From: Helicobacteraceae bacterium
Lineage (GTDB): Bacteria > Campylobacterota > Campylobacteria > Campylobacterales > Helicobacteraceae
Reading direction: 5' to 3'
DNA: 64,000 bases
Assembly: GCA_017508245.1 (NCBI GenBank)
Contig: JAFVZI010000010.1
Coordinates: 1 to 64,000 of the forward strand
A program made the translations under genes and the position numbers. The notes below the pieces were generated by a model. It saw only the letters and a program-made list of their open reading frames with translations, was not told where the DNA came from and searched no databases. Position 1 is the stretch's first letter. The number at the start of each line of letters is the position of its first letter. This document shows, in pieces, positions 34,468-48,086 of this stretch.

Positions 34468-34590
34468 ATGCTTTTATGGTAAATTGGATATTAAATTAGA
34501 TTCTCAAATATTTTCACTAGAATTGCAGATTAATGCGGCAACTTTTAGAGATTATTTATTAGCAAAAATAAATAAAAGGATTTAAACACT

Positions 34591-36672
34591 ATGCCAATCG
34601 CTAGGAAAGTATTATTTACATTTTTACTTTTAACGGCATTTTTTATCGTTGGTTTATCGAGCATAATCATTTATGAAACACAAAGCAAAGTATCGGAAAT
34701 AAAAAACTACAAACAACAAATTGCACTTAGAATCTTAGATAGAAAAGATAGATTGATAGCAAATGTATTTGAAGATAAATTTAGATATTTTGCAAGTTTT
34801 GATGAGATTCCACCAAGGATAATAGAAACATTGCTTGCAGTCGAAGACACAATGTTTTTTGAACACAATGGTATAAATTTTGATGCAATAAGCAGAGCGA
34901 TGTTAAAAAACATAAAAAGCGGTGGATATATAGAAGGTGGTAGCACAATCACGCAACAATTGGTAAAAAATATAGCATTATCCAATGAAAAAACAATAGA
35001 TAGAAAGATAAAAGAAGCGATTCTTGCAATACAAGTAGAAAATGTGCTTACAAAAGAAGAAATATTAGAAAAATATATAAATTATATTTATTTTGGACAC
35101 GGATACTATGGTGTGAAAACTGCAGCACACGGATACTTCAATAAAGACCTACAAAGCCTTACGCTAAAAGAAACAGCGATGCTTATGGCTCTACCTAGAG
35201 CCCCATCTTATTATGACCCTATAAAAAACTTTGAATTTTCAATATCAAGAGCAAATAGCATATTAGAGAGAATGCATTCAATTGGCTGGATAAACAAAGA
35301 TGAATACCAAGTAGCAATAAATGAGCGACCAAAAATATATAATCGCACACTAAGCCAGAATCTTGCCCCTTATGTAGTAGATGAAGTATTAAGGCAACTT
35401 AGTAATATTAAAGATATAAAAACTGGTGGATATATAGTAAAAACAAATATAGATTTAGATTATCAAGCAGTAGCACAAAAATCCCTTGTTTATGGCTATA
35501 ACAATATTCAAAAAAGATTAAAGAGCAGAAATGCAAAGAAAGAAATGCCTGAAGGTGAAATTGATACACTAAATGGAGCGATAGTTGTTACAGAAAATGG
35601 AAGCGGAAATATATTAGCTTTGGTTGGTGGTGTGGATTATGCAAAAAGCAATTTCAATCGTGCGACACAATCACAAAGACAATTTGGAAGCACAATAAAA
35701 CCTTTTATTTATCAAATTGCCTTTGATATGGGATATTCACCTGCAAGTAGCATTTCTGATACGGCGAAAAGTTTTGGAGAACTCACAAAAAACAATGGTG
35801 AAGAATCTAGTGAGAATCTAGAAATAATAAATGGCAATAACAATCAAAACCTAGAAACCACACAAGAAACGCTAACACAAAATCAAAATGAAATCATAGG
35901 AGAAATTGCAGAAGAAGATACAAGATGGAGACCTAGAAACTTCAATGAAAGTTTTAACGGTTTGGTTAGCTTAAAAGAAGCTCTTCAATACTCTCTCAAT
36001 CTTGCTACTATCAATCTTGTTGATTTAGTTGGATTCTACAATGTTTATAACAAAATGACAGATTATGGATTTAAAAATCTTCAAAAAGATATGTCAATTA
36101 TACTAGGAAGCGTTACTTTATCGCCACTTGAGGCAGCAAGGCATTATTCCTTATTTTCAAACTATGGCACTATAAATGAACCAAAATTAATAAAAAGCGT
36201 GTTAGATATAAATGGCGATGAAAAATATGTAATAGAAGACAATCCAATAGAAATGACAACAAAAGACCAAGCATTTCTCACTATTGATTCACTAAAAAAT
36301 ATTGTTAAAAACGGAACTGGAAAAAGAGCAAAATTAAATGGCATAGAATTAGCAGGCAAAACTGGAACATCAAATAAAAATATTGATGCGTGGTTTAGCG
36401 GATTCTCACCAACATTGCAAGTTGTTATTTGGTATGGTAGAGATGATAATACACCTATTGGCGAATATGAATCTGGTGGGGTCATATCTGCACCTGTATT
36501 TTCACACTTCTTTAGCAATATTTTGAAATTTGAACCAGGTTTAAAAAGAAATTTTGATGTGCCAGAAGGTGTATGGAGACAGAATGTAAATGGTAAAGAC
36601 TACTACTATACGACAAAATCAAAGATTCCAAAACAAATAACAAATAGTTTAAATGAGAATCTCATTTTTTAG
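34591..36672 (+). CDS. mrcA: Class A penicillin-binding protein 1A
   Basis: Bifunctional glycosyltransferase/transpeptidase. N-terminal membrane anchor at about 8-28. GT51: LLAVEDTMFFEHNGINFDAISRA and GGSTITQQLVKN (catalytic Glu in EDT); EKYINYIYFGHGYYGVKTAA. Transpeptidase: STIK (SxxK) in FGSTIKPFIY, SLN in QYSLNLATINL, KTG in LAGKTGTSNKN. Between SxxK and SLN there is a low-complexity Asn/Glu/Gln insert of about 50 residues (about 398-447). 693 residues. In the same direction as the dehydrogenase after it (9 nt gap). Confidence 0.93.
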   Translation: MPIARKVLFTFLLLTAFFIVGLSSIIIYETQSKVSEIKNYKQQIALRILDRKDRLIANVFEDKFRYFASFDEIPPRIIETLLAVEDTMFFEHNGINFDAISRAMLKNIKSGGYIEGGSTITQQLVKNIALSNEKTIDRKIKEAILAIQVENVLTKEEILEKYINYIYFGHGYYGVKTAAHGYFNKDLQSLTLKETAMLMALPRAPSYYDPIKNFEFSISRANSILERMHSIGWINKDEYQVAINERPKIYNRTLSQNLAPYVVDEVLRQLSNIKDIKTGGYIVKTNIDLDYQAVAQKSLVYGYNNIQKRLKSRNAKKEMPEGEIDTLNGAIVVTENGSGNILALVGGVDYAKSNFNRATQSQRQFGSTIKPFIYQIAFDMGYSPASSISDTAKSFGELTKNNGEESSENLEIINGNNNQNLETTQETLTQNQNEIIGEIAEEDTRWRPRNFNESFNGLVSLKEALQYSLNLATINLVDLVGFYNVYNKMTDYGFKNLQKDMSIILGSVTLSPLEAARHYSLFSNYGTINEPKLIKSVLDINGDEKYVIEDNPIEMTTKDQAFLTIDSLKNIVKNGTGKRAKLNGIELAGKTGTSNKNIDAWFSGFSPTLQVVIWYGRDDNTPIGEYESGGVISAPVFSHFFSNILKFEPGLKRNFDVPEGVWRQNVNGKDYYYTTKSKIPKQITNSLNENLIF

Positions 36673-36681
36673 GATATTATC

Positions 36682-39471
36682 GTGATTGAAATTTCACCAA
36701 AACATAGGGAGTTTTATGTAAAAGCAAGGGCATTTTTAAAAGACAGAATCTACATTGATTATCTAAGGAGATTTGCATTAGGAACTGATGCATCTTGTTA
36801 TAGATATATACCACAAATTGTAATTAGAGCTTATAGTGAAGATGAAATCATAAAGATATTAAAATTAAGTGATGAATACAACCTAGCACTTACATTTAGA
36901 GCATATGGAAGTTCTCTATCAGGACAAGGATTGAGCGATAGTATATTGGTTATCGCAACAACAAATTGGGATAAAATAAAAGTAGATAACAATTCAATTA
37001 AGCTTGGTTGCGGTGTTATTGGAAGTGATGCAAATGCTGCTCTAAAAGATAGCAATAAAAAAATTGGACCAGACCCAGCGACTATTACAATGGCTTCGAT
37101 TGGCGGAATCGTAGCGAATAATTCTAGTGGTATGTGCTGCGGAGTGAAACAAAATAGTTATCAAACCATAAAGTCAATTCGCGTTATTTTACAAGATGGC
37201 ACGATACTTGATACTTCTGACAAACAAAGTGTAGAATCTTTCCTTAAAACACATAAACATATAGCAGATTCTCTACTTGATTTGAGAAAAGAAATATTGC
37301 AAGATTCCACATTAAAAGCATTAATAAACAAAAAATATAAAATAAAAAATACGACGGGATATTCCATCAATTCACTTCTTGACTTTGATGATATAAAAGA
37401 TATTTTAAATCATATTTTTGTAGGCAGTGAAGGAACCTTGGGCTTTATATCAAGTGTTGAATTGTATAGTCTAAAAGATTGCAAATTCAAAGCTTGCGGA
37501 TTGCTATTTTACAAAAATATATTAGAAGCTAGTGATGCAGTAAAAATCCTAGCTAAAAATGATGATATTATCCAAAGTGCCGAGATTATGGACTACAATT
37601 CCTTAAAAAGTGTGCAGAATCTAAAAGATATTCCAGAAATATTATTTGAGATAAAAGAGGGATATACTTGCATTTTGATACAAACACAAAGCGATTTACA
37701 AAGTGAATTAGATGAGAATCTAAGAATAATAAAAGATTCTCTAAAAGATACAAATATGGCAATAGAGCCACTATATAGTCAGGATGAAAATGAATTTAGC
37801 AAATGGTGGAAGATTAGAAAAGGCTTGCTTCCTATCGCATCAATGGCAAGAGATGATGGCAGTAGTGTGATTACTGAAGATGTATGTTTTGAGATTGACA
37901 AACTTGGTGATGGAATAACAAATATTGAAAATCTATTCAAAAAATACAATTTCAATGGCATTATCTTTGGACACGCTCTAAGTGGAAATGTGCATTTTAT
38001 CATCACACCAAATCTAAATAACAAGCAGGAAAAGAAAAACTTTGAAAATCTTGTATTTGATATGGCAAAAATTGTATCTAGTATGGGTGGAAGCATCAAA
38101 GCAGAACATGGCACAGGAAGGATGATGTCTCCATTTGTAGAAATGGAATGGGGTAAAAAGGCTTATGAAATAAATAAAAGAATCAAAAATATTTTTGATA
38201 AAAAAAATCTATTAAATCCAGATGTGATAATAACAAACGACCCGCTAATTCATACAAAAAACATCAAAGAAATGCCAAAAATAGAAGATTTTATCAATAA
38301 GTGTATGGAATGTGGATTCTGCCAAAAAGCTTGCCCTAGTGAAGCATTTACTCTAAATCCAAGACAGAGAATTACAATATGGCGTGAAATGGAGCGATTA
38401 AAGGAGCTAAACTCGCAAGAATCTATAGCACTCTTAGCTGAGTTGCAAAAGCAATATCAATATATGGGAAATGAAACCTGTGCGGCTTGTTCTATGTGTG
38501 CTAGTTTGTGTCCTTTAGAAATTGATACTGCAAATATTGCCCTAAATTTAAGACAAAAAGACACAAATAAATCTGTAAAACATATAATAAAAAATATGTC
38601 TTTTTATACAAAAAGTGCATCAATTGGGCTAAATACTATTCATTCACTTAGTCTAGATATATTTCATAATCTCTCAATAAAAGCTAGAAATATAAGCAGA
38701 AAAATACCTTATCTACCAAAAAATCTGCCACAGGGTAACAAATTTAGCCCACAACATAAAACGCAATATAAAGATTCTGTCGTATATTTCACCACTTGCA
38801 TAAATAGAACGTTTAAGACAAATGATACTCCGCTATACAAGACAGTAGAATCCCTATGCAATAAAGCAAATATCAATGTAATATATCCGAAAGAAATAGA
38901 GAATATGTGTTGCGGAAAGTCATTTTCACAATACAAAAATTTACATAATGAAAATACACAAAAAATACTAAAGATTCTATTTGAGGCAAGCGATAATGGA
39001 AAGATACCAATCATACTTGACCACAGTGCTTGTAGTATGCATTTATCAAAAATACTAAAAGATTCTGACCTAAAAATTTATGATTTGCCACAATATATCT
39101 ATGAAGTGATAATAAAAAAACTCAAAATTAATAAAATAAATGAAGATGTAGCAGTCTATGCTATGTGTGCGTTGAAAAAAAGTAATCAAGATTCTATTAT
39201 AGAAGATATAAGCAAACTTTGCACAAATGGAAAAATCATAAAAAATTCTATATTTTGCTGTGGATTTGCTGGAAACAAAGGCTTCTTTACTCCAGAGCTA
39301 AACAAAAATGCCCTAAAGGGATTGAAAAATTTCTATGATAAAACGAAAATAAAAAGAGGTTTTAGTAGCTCTACTACGTGCGAGATTGGACTAAATGATT
39401 ATAGCAATATATCTTGGCAAAATATTGCATATCTTGTAGATGAAGTCGCCTCAAAGGATTTAATTGAATAA
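36682..39471 (+). CDS. dld: D-lactate dehydrogenase-type FAD/Fe-S oxidoreductase
   Basis: 929-residue fused protein that oxidises D-lactate or a similar 2-hydroxy acid and passes electrons to the quinone pool. Parts: FAD_binding_4 domain (GSSLSGQGLSDSILV, GPDPATITMASIGGIVANNSSGMCCG at about 75-155), FAD-linked oxidase C-terminal domain (to about 530, HALSGNVHFIITP, AEHGTGR), two 4Fe-4S motifs CMECGFCQKACP and CAACSMCASLCPLE, and a C-terminal CCG-type half (NMCCGKSF; FCCGFAGNKG). GTG start at 36682. H. pylori HP1222 is the analogue by memory. It overlaps uppS by 8 nt. Confidence 0.88.
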   Translation: MIEISPKHREFYVKARAFLKDRIYIDYLRRFALGTDASCYRYIPQIVIRAYSEDEIIKILKLSDEYNLALTFRAYGSSLSGQGLSDSILVIATTNWDKIKVDNNSIKLGCGVIGSDANAALKDSNKKIGPDPATITMASIGGIVANNSSGMCCGVKQNSYQTIKSIRVILQDGTILDTSDKQSVESFLKTHKHIADSLLDLRKEILQDSTLKALINKKYKIKNTTGYSINSLLDFDDIKDILNHIFVGSEGTLGFISSVELYSLKDCKFKACGLLFYKNILEASDAVKILAKNDDIIQSAEIMDYNSLKSVQNLKDIPEILFEIKEGYTCILIQTQSDLQSELDENLRIIKDSLKDTNMAIEPLYSQDENEFSKWWKIRKGLLPIASMARDDGSSVITEDVCFEIDKLGDGITNIENLFKKYNFNGIIFGHALSGNVHFIITPNLNNKQEKKNFENLVFDMAKIVSSMGGSIKAEHGTGRMMSPFVEMEWGKKAYEINKRIKNIFDKKNLLNPDVIITNDPLIHTKNIKEMPKIEDFINKCMECGFCQKACPSEAFTLNPRQRITIWREMERLKELNSQESIALLAELQKQYQYMGNETCAACSMCASLCPLEIDTANIALNLRQKDTNKSVKHIIKNMSFYTKSASIGLNTIHSLSLDIFHNLSIKARNISRKIPYLPKNLPQGNKFSPQHKTQYKDSVVYFTTCINRTFKTNDTPLYKTVESLCNKANINVIYPKEIENMCCGKSFSQYKNLHNENTQKILKILFEASDNGKIPIILDHSACSMHLSKILKDSDLKIYDLPQYIYEVIIKKLKINKINEDVAVYAMCALKKSNQDSIIEDISKLCTNGKIIKNSIFCCGFAGNKGFFTPELNKNALKGLKNFYDKTKIKRGFSSSTTCEIGLNDYSNISWQNIAYLVDEVASKDLIE

Positions 39472-40150
39472 ACTAAAACATCTTGCAATCATAATGGATG
39501 GAAATGGTAGATGGGCAAAAGAGCGGAATCTAAAACGCACAGAAGGACATAAAGAAGGTGTAAATGTTGTGCGAGATATAACAAAATGGTGTGCTAAAAA
39601 TAATATTTCATTTTTGAGCTTATATGCATTTTCAACAGAAAATTGGTCGCGTCCAAAAATAGAAGTCAATTTTTTGATGAAATTGCTAGAAGAATATCTA
39701 GTAAAAGAAGTCTCAACATATATGGATAATAATATTAAATTTAGGGTTATTGGTGATATGAATGGCTTTTCAAATAAGCTCAGAGACTTGATATTATCAC
39801 TAGAAGAAAAAACATCAAAAAATACATCTCTTACGCAGATTCTAGCACTAAATTATGGCTCAAAAGATGAGCTTGCAAGAGCCGTGTCAAAGACAAAAAT
39901 TCCAAATAATGCGACAAAAGATGAAATACTAAGACTAATAGAATCTAATCTTGATACAGCAAATATTCCAGATGTTGATTTATTGATACGCACAGGTGGC
40001 GAAAAAAGACTTTCAAATTTTTTATTATTACAAAGTGCATATGCGGAGCTTTATTTTTGCAATACATTGTTTCCGGATTTTAAAAGTGATGAATTAGAAA
40101 AAATTATAGGCGACTTTAAAAAACGAAATAGGAGGTTTGGAAATATTTAA
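39464..40150 (+). CDS. uppS: Undecaprenyl-diphosphate synthase UppS
   Basis: cis-prenyltransferase making the C55 lipid carrier for wall and glycan synthesis. HLAIIMDGNGRWAKERNLKRTEGHKEGV (catalytic Asp in MDGNGRW, about 11-17), FLSLYAFSTENWSRP, LALNYGSKDE, DLLIRTGGEKRLSNFLL and SAYAELYFCNTLFPDF are intact. TTG start within the previous gene's end. 228 residues. Confidence 0.93.
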   Translation: MNKLKHLAIIMDGNGRWAKERNLKRTEGHKEGVNVVRDITKWCAKNNISFLSLYAFSTENWSRPKIEVNFLMKLLEEYLVKEVSTYMDNNIKFRVIGDMNGFSNKLRDLILSLEEKTSKNTSLTQILALNYGSKDELARAVSKTKIPNNATKDEILRLIESNLDTANIPDVDLLIRTGGEKRLSNFLLLQSAYAELYFCNTLFPDFKSDELEKIIGDFKKRNRRFGNI

Positions 40151-40687
40151 TTACTCCAAATCTTCAAATGGTGGTCCAAGTCTCAACATTTCAGTAAGCT
40201 TTGCAGCTCTTTGTGGTGTCATCTTTGATAGAATCTTGCCCATATCTTTTGCCTGCATCAAATACAGCAATTCTGCGGCATCTTTTAACGGCATATTTTC
40301 TATAATAGGAGCTGCCTTAGAATCTCGCATTTGAGAATAAGTCTGGGTTATTTTGCCACTATTTACATTTTGGATATTTGCCAGAATCTCTTCATTTTGC
40401 TTGATTAAATCTCTGATTTCTTTCTCTTTATCTTTTGCCTCTTTTAGTAAAGATTCTACCCTTTGTTTTTTTAACTCTAATTCTTGAAGTTTTTTATCAT
40501 TTGATGCTTGTTGTTGATTATAAAGTGTCATCATCAATCTTTTTTGTTCTTCTACTTTTCGCAATTCACCAAGTAATTCATCTTTCCTTTGCTCGAAAAT
40601 AATATTGCAATCTACAACATTACTTGGATTTTCATTTCCATTAACAAATAAAATGCAAAAACACAGAAAAATTAATCTAGTCATCAA
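40151..40687 (-). CDS. MotE-like periplasmic flagellar protein
   Basis: Signal peptide (1-17), long coiled coil (about 30-105, rich in Glu, Lys and Gln), then a C-terminal MgtE-N-like helical domain APIIENMPLKDAAELLYLMQAKDMGKILSKMTPQRAAKLTEML. This layout and the position next to a FliJ-like gene and purA match MotE proteins of Helicobacter and Campylobacter, which support motor assembly on the periplasmic side. It converges on uppS with stops adjoining. Confidence 0.7.
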   Translation of the reverse strand: MMTRLIFLCFCILFVNGNENPSNVVDCNIIFEQRKDELLGELRKVEEQKRLMMTLYNQQQASNDKKLQELELKKQRVESLLKEAKDKEKEIRDLIKQNEEILANIQNVNSGKITQTYSQMRDSKAAPIIENMPLKDAAELLYLMQAKDMGKILSKMTPQRAAKLTEMLRLGPPFEDLE

Positions 40688-40702
40688 ATCTCCTAATAGC
40701 CA

Positions 40703-43223
<2,521 letters not shown>

Positions 43224-43289
43224 AGCCTTTATCCTTCTAGCCCAAATTTGTATTGTTTTGTATTATAGTTTATATAAAATTTTAAAATA

Positions 43290-44285
<996 letters not shown>

Positions 44286-44307
44286 TCAACCTTTTTGCTA
44301 ATTTTAC

Positions 44308-46128
44308 TTAATTTTTTGCATCCATAGTATTATTTTTAAAATATCCAAGTTCATTCATTTTTTTTACTATATTTGTAATAATTGGACCAGTTGCATTGCC
44401 ACCGCTACCTCCGTGCTCAACTAATATAGTGATTACATATTTTGGATTTTTATATGGCAAAAATGCTGTAATCCACGAATGAGACCTATGATAATATTCC
44501 ATTTGACTTTCTGGAATCCTGCTTATTATGTCTTGTGGAATTCCGACAACTTGTGCCGTTCCGGTTTTGCAAGCAAGGGGAATAGGAGAAGCAGAAGTAG
44601 CTTTATATGCAGTTCCATCTTTTTCATTACACGCTTGATACATACCAAGTGCAATACTGCTTAGCTTACTTTTTTGAAAATCATTGAGTACATCTTTTGA
44701 TTCAAATAATATTTCCTCATCGCCTAATTTCTTTACGAAATGCGGAGTTGGTAACTTTGATGTAGCAAGCAATGCAGTATATCTAGCAACTTGCATAGGC
44801 GTTGCTAAAAACAATCCTTGACCTATTGAAGTGATGATTGTATCACCAATCAACCAAGGCTCGCCCCTATTTGTAAGTTTCCACTCTTTTGTAGGCAAGA
44901 TTCCACTAGATTCATTTGGCAAATCAACTCCGGTTTTCTCTCCAAAACCCATAGTTGAGAGTGTAGAAGCCATCTTTTCATCACCTATTTTTTGACTAAG
45001 TTTATAAAAATACACATCTACGCTTCTTCTCAATGCCTTTATCAAATCTGCACTTCCGTGACCATCTGCTTTCCAATCTCTAAATCTTCTATTTCCAACT
45101 TCTAAATATGCAGGTGTATCAATAATTGTATATTCATTAATTCCTGCAAACTCTAAGAATGATAGCCCAACTCCCATTTTTACAACACTACCAGGCGGAT
45201 ATGTTCCATTGATCATTTTATTTAAAAATGGATTATTTGGACTATTTATAAGCTCATTCCATTGCTCATTTGATATGCCATCAATAAAATAATTTAGATT
45301 ATACTCTGGATAGCTACCAGAAGACAGAATCTCACCACTATGTGCGTCCATAACAATAGCGGCTCCCGCCTTGCCAGCAAACTCAGTGTCAAGTATTTTT
45401 TGCAATCTTATATCAATGCCAAGCGTCATATCACGCCGTTTATTTGCTAGATTCTCATCTATTACTTCAACTGTTTGGTTTAAAACATCGACTTTTGTTT
45501 TTATATAGCCTAATTCACCTTGCAAAAAATCATTATAATATCGCTCTAGCCCACTTTTGCCGACTAATCCCACAAATCTCAAGCTTTCATCTTTTTGCAT
45601 ATCATTATCATTTGCAGAACCTATATAACCAATAACATGAGATGCCAAAGAATTATTTGGATAGTATCTTTTTATAGCATTGCTTACTTTTATATTATCG
45701 CTTTGGGTAAGTATCGTATATGCTCTATGCATCTCTTCATATGGAATGTAATTTACTATCTTGATATAGTTGTGATTATAAGAAGAATATAGATTCATAT
45801 AATTATCTTTTAGCTGCTTTGCATCTAGGTTTGGCAGTAAAGATACAATCTTTGATATTTCTTTATCCAAAGTATCAAGATTATTTTTCCTGCCTAAATA
45901 TGGACTAAGTGAGATTGAGTAACCTAATGAATTTATAGCAAGAGGCTGATTGTTTCTATCTAGAATCTGACCACGTGCAGGAACTAACATCTCTATTCTT
46001 GTTATATTACGCCTTGCTTCTTTTTCATATTCTTCATGTGATACTATTGATAAAAAATATAATCTAGCTAGTATTATCAAAAAGACTAACGCCATAATAT
46101 TGATGACTATTTTATATCGAATATCCAT
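44308..46128 (-). CDS. mrdA: Penicillin-binding protein 2 (rod shape)
   Basis: Transpeptidase partner of RodA in side-wall synthesis. N-terminal anchor (about 8-25), dimerisation domain (RRNITRIEMLVPARGQILDRNNQPLAINSLGYSI), active-site Ser in GSVVK (about 303-307), SVD motif (RRSVDVYF) in place of SxN, and KTGTAQV. 606 residues. It follows the MreD-like gene with a 22-nt overlap. Confidence 0.93.
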   Translation of the reverse strand: MDIRYKIVINIMALVFLIILARLYFLSIVSHEEYEKEARRNITRIEMLVPARGQILDRNNQPLAINSLGYSISLSPYLGRKNNLDTLDKEISKIVSLLPNLDAKQLKDNYMNLYSSYNHNYIKIVNYIPYEEMHRAYTILTQSDNIKVSNAIKRYYPNNSLASHVIGYIGSANDNDMQKDESLRFVGLVGKSGLERYYNDFLQGELGYIKTKVDVLNQTVEVIDENLANKRRDMTLGIDIRLQKILDTEFAGKAGAAIVMDAHSGEILSSGSYPEYNLNYFIDGISNEQWNELINSPNNPFLNKMINGTYPPGSVVKMGVGLSFLEFAGINEYTIIDTPAYLEVGNRRFRDWKADGHGSADLIKALRRSVDVYFYKLSQKIGDEKMASTLSTMGFGEKTGVDLPNESSGILPTKEWKLTNRGEPWLIGDTIITSIGQGLFLATPMQVARYTALLATSKLPTPHFVKKLGDEEILFESKDVLNDFQKSKLSSIALGMYQACNEKDGTAYKATSASPIPLACKTGTAQVVGIPQDIISRIPESQMEYYHRSHSWITAFLPYKNPKYVITILVEHGGSGGNATGPIITNIVKKMNELGYFKNNTMDAKN

Positions 46129-46616
46129 CTTGCAACCAACACAATAATGCTTTCAACAAATATATAATAGATAATCATGGGACTCCAAATATCTACATCA
46201 TAGTTATAAAAAAGTAAAATAAAGAAATTCAATATAAAATACAAGATATAGATAATAGGCGCATAAAAAATATCAAAAACATTAAAATTATCAAATATTT
46301 TTACAATATTTGGAAACAAAAATATATAAACCAAAGAATACGTAACAAATAAGATTCCGGGATAAAATCCTTTGCTAATTTCAAATATACACATAACAGC
46401 TACAAATGAATATAATGAATAATATCGCTCCTTTCTAAGCAATAAGACAAAATATAAAAAAAGTACACCAAACAATGGTGGCAAAAATAAATATATACTA
46501 CTTAATATATTATAGATAAGCAAAAAAAATTGAAAAAGACTTGCTTTTACAAAGTTTTGATAAGTGCTATCTCGTCGCATATAGGAAATCGCTTGCATTT
46601 TATACAATCTGCCCAA
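46107..46616 (-). CDS. MreD-like membrane protein
   Basis: 169 residues with about five hydrophobic segments, rich in Phe, Tyr and Ile, directly before mrdA. MreD proteins have this size, topology and location beside rod-shape PBPs; sequence alone is not decisive. The upstream gene overlaps by 70 nt if the first ATG is used. Later ATGs at codons 7 and 13 would shorten the overlap; none has a clear ribosome site. Confidence 0.6.
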   Translation of the reverse strand: MGRLYKMQAISYMRRDSTYQNFVKASLFQFFLLIYNILSSIYLFLPPLFGVLFLYFVLLLRKERYYSLYSFVAVMCIFEISKGFYPGILFVTYSLVYIFLFPNIVKIFDNFNVFDIFYAPIIYILYFILNFFILLFYNYDVDIWSPMIIYYIFVESIIVLVARWIFDIK

Positions 46617-47014
46617 ATTTTGTGATTTGGTATTTTTTCTTTATCAATCTCTTTAAAATCTAATTTTTCAAAAACCTCTCTTTTGTATGTCAATACTAGA
46701 ATCTCTTTTAATCCTAAATCTTTTGCATCTTCTATCAAAGAGTTTATAAGCTTACTGGCAAGTCCTTTTCTTCTAAAATCTTCTTTGACTACCAAAGACC
46801 TGATTTCACCCAAAGTCATAGAATAAATATAAAGTGCACTAAATGCAATAATATTGCCATTGTCATCTTTGATAGCTTTATATGAACGAATCGTATTTGC
46901 AATCTCATCTTGACTTCTATCTAAGATTACCCCATTTTGAATTTCTTTTAATGCAAGATTTCGCATATTTGGTATATCAGAAATTTTTGGCTTTATAATT
47001 TTAAATTTCACCAT
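46547..47014 (-). CDS. GNAT N-acetyltransferase, short ArgA-like
   Basis: 155 residues; acetyl-CoA core at GEIRSLVVKEDFRRKGLASKLINSLIEDAKDLG (about 69-101), then VLTYKREVFEKLDFKEI and a Cys-rich tail KIWADCIKCKRFPICDE. The tail is typical of the N-acetylglutamate synthase-type acetyltransferases of Campylobacterota. The reaction is probably glutamate acetylation for arginine synthesis, though a different amine is possible. Overlaps engB by one base. Confidence 0.75.
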   Translation of the reverse strand: MVKFKIIKPKISDIPNMRNLALKEIQNGVILDRSQDEIANTIRSYKAIKDDNGNIIAFSALYIYSMTLGEIRSLVVKEDFRRKGLASKLINSLIEDAKDLGLKEILVLTYKREVFEKLDFKEIDKEKIPNHKIWADCIKCKRFPICDEIALIKTL

Positions 47015-47619
47015 TACACCCCATAAAGATGATTTAATATACTAAATCGCAAAGATTCTATGCTTTGTTTGTCATTGTAGGAGATGCATATAGAATCTGC
47101 TTTTTTTAGTTTTATCAATTCATTTTTATTTAATTTATCACATTTTGTAAAAACACTAAGTATCTTAGAATCTGATTTTAATAAACTATTGATAAAGATT
47201 CTTATTTCATTATCAATCGCTAAATTTGTATGCCTTGAATCTATCAAATGGATGAATAATTTTATAGAATCTCTATTTTTCAAAAACTCACTTAGATTCT
47301 TGTCCCATAAATTTCTTTCTTCCTTTGACACTTTTGCATATCCAAAGCCCGGGAAATCAATAAATCTCAAATCATACACAACACCATCTAATCTCCACGA
47401 TGATAAAAAAAAATTCATCAGCCTTGTTTTACCCGGTGTTGATGATGATTTTGCCAAATTTTTATTATTTAAAAGTAAATTTATTGTACTAGATTTTCCA
47501 ACATTGCTACGTCCTAAAATTGCAATTTCACTGTAAAGCACACTTGGAGCTTGAGATTTATTTTCTATCGATTTTATGAATGATGATGAAAGCACACAAA
47601 TTTGATTATTTTGTATCAC
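47014..47619 (-). CDS. engB: Ribosome biogenesis GTPase EngB/YsxC
   Basis: GTPase needed for 50S assembly. G1 GRSNVGKSSTINLLL (about 32-46), G2 TPGKT, G3 DFPGFG, G4 TKCDK and G5 ISYND are visible. 201 residues. Overlaps lptA by 4 nt and the GNAT gene by one base. Confidence 0.93.
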   Translation of the reverse strand: MIQNNQICVLSSSFIKSIENKSQAPSVLYSEIAILGRSNVGKSSTINLLLNNKNLAKSSSTPGKTRLMNFFLSSWRLDGVVYDLRFIDFPGFGYAKVSKEERNLWDKNLSEFLKNRDSIKLFIHLIDSRHTNLAIDNEIRIFINSLLKSDSKILSVFTKCDKLNKNELIKLKKADSICISYNDKQSIESLRFSILNHLYGV

Positions 47620-48086
47620 TTTGTTTTGCCTTCTTCTAATGTAAAGATTACTTTTGCTGGCTTTTTACTTGTACCTGTAATATTTACATAACCAATGTCA
47701 TTATTAACAATAATCTCTTCACCTGTAACAACATTGGTAGTACCATCTTCTGTTACTCTACTATCACCAACTAACTTGTATTCTCCATTTAAGGCATTAT
47801 AATACACTTCATTTGCTTTACCTTGTAAAATTCTATTATCTTTTGTAACAACAACAAAATCCACGCCACCGTATGCAGAATAATTTATAGGCATTCTATT
47901 TTTGTCTATATTTATAATCACTTTTGAGGCATAAAGTTCATCTTTGCCACGTTTGATTTCTACATTTTCATCTAATTCAATAATACCTTTATTTTCATCA
48001 GCTTTCAAATGCAAGGCTTTTACCTCTAAAGTATCATCAGCATATAAAAATACACCAATAAATATAAATAAGATTCTAAATATCAT
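47616..48086 (-). CDS. lptA: Lipopolysaccharide transport periplasmic protein LptA
   Basis: 156 residues: signal peptide (1-17), then the OstA/LptA beta-jellyroll repeats VKALHLKADENKGIIELDENVEIKRGKDELYASKVIINID and ILQGKANEVYYNALNGEYKLVGDSRVTEDGTTNVVTGEEIIVN. It bridges LptC and LptD for LPS export. Overlaps lptC by 4 nt and engB by 4 nt. Confidence 0.9.
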   Translation of the reverse strand: MIFRILFIFIGVFLYADDTLEVKALHLKADENKGIIELDENVEIKRGKDELYASKVIINIDKNRMPINYSAYGGVDFVVVTKDNRILQGKANEVYYNALNGEYKLVGDSRVTEDGTTNVVTGEEIIVNNDIGYVNITGTSKKPAKVIFTLEEGKTK

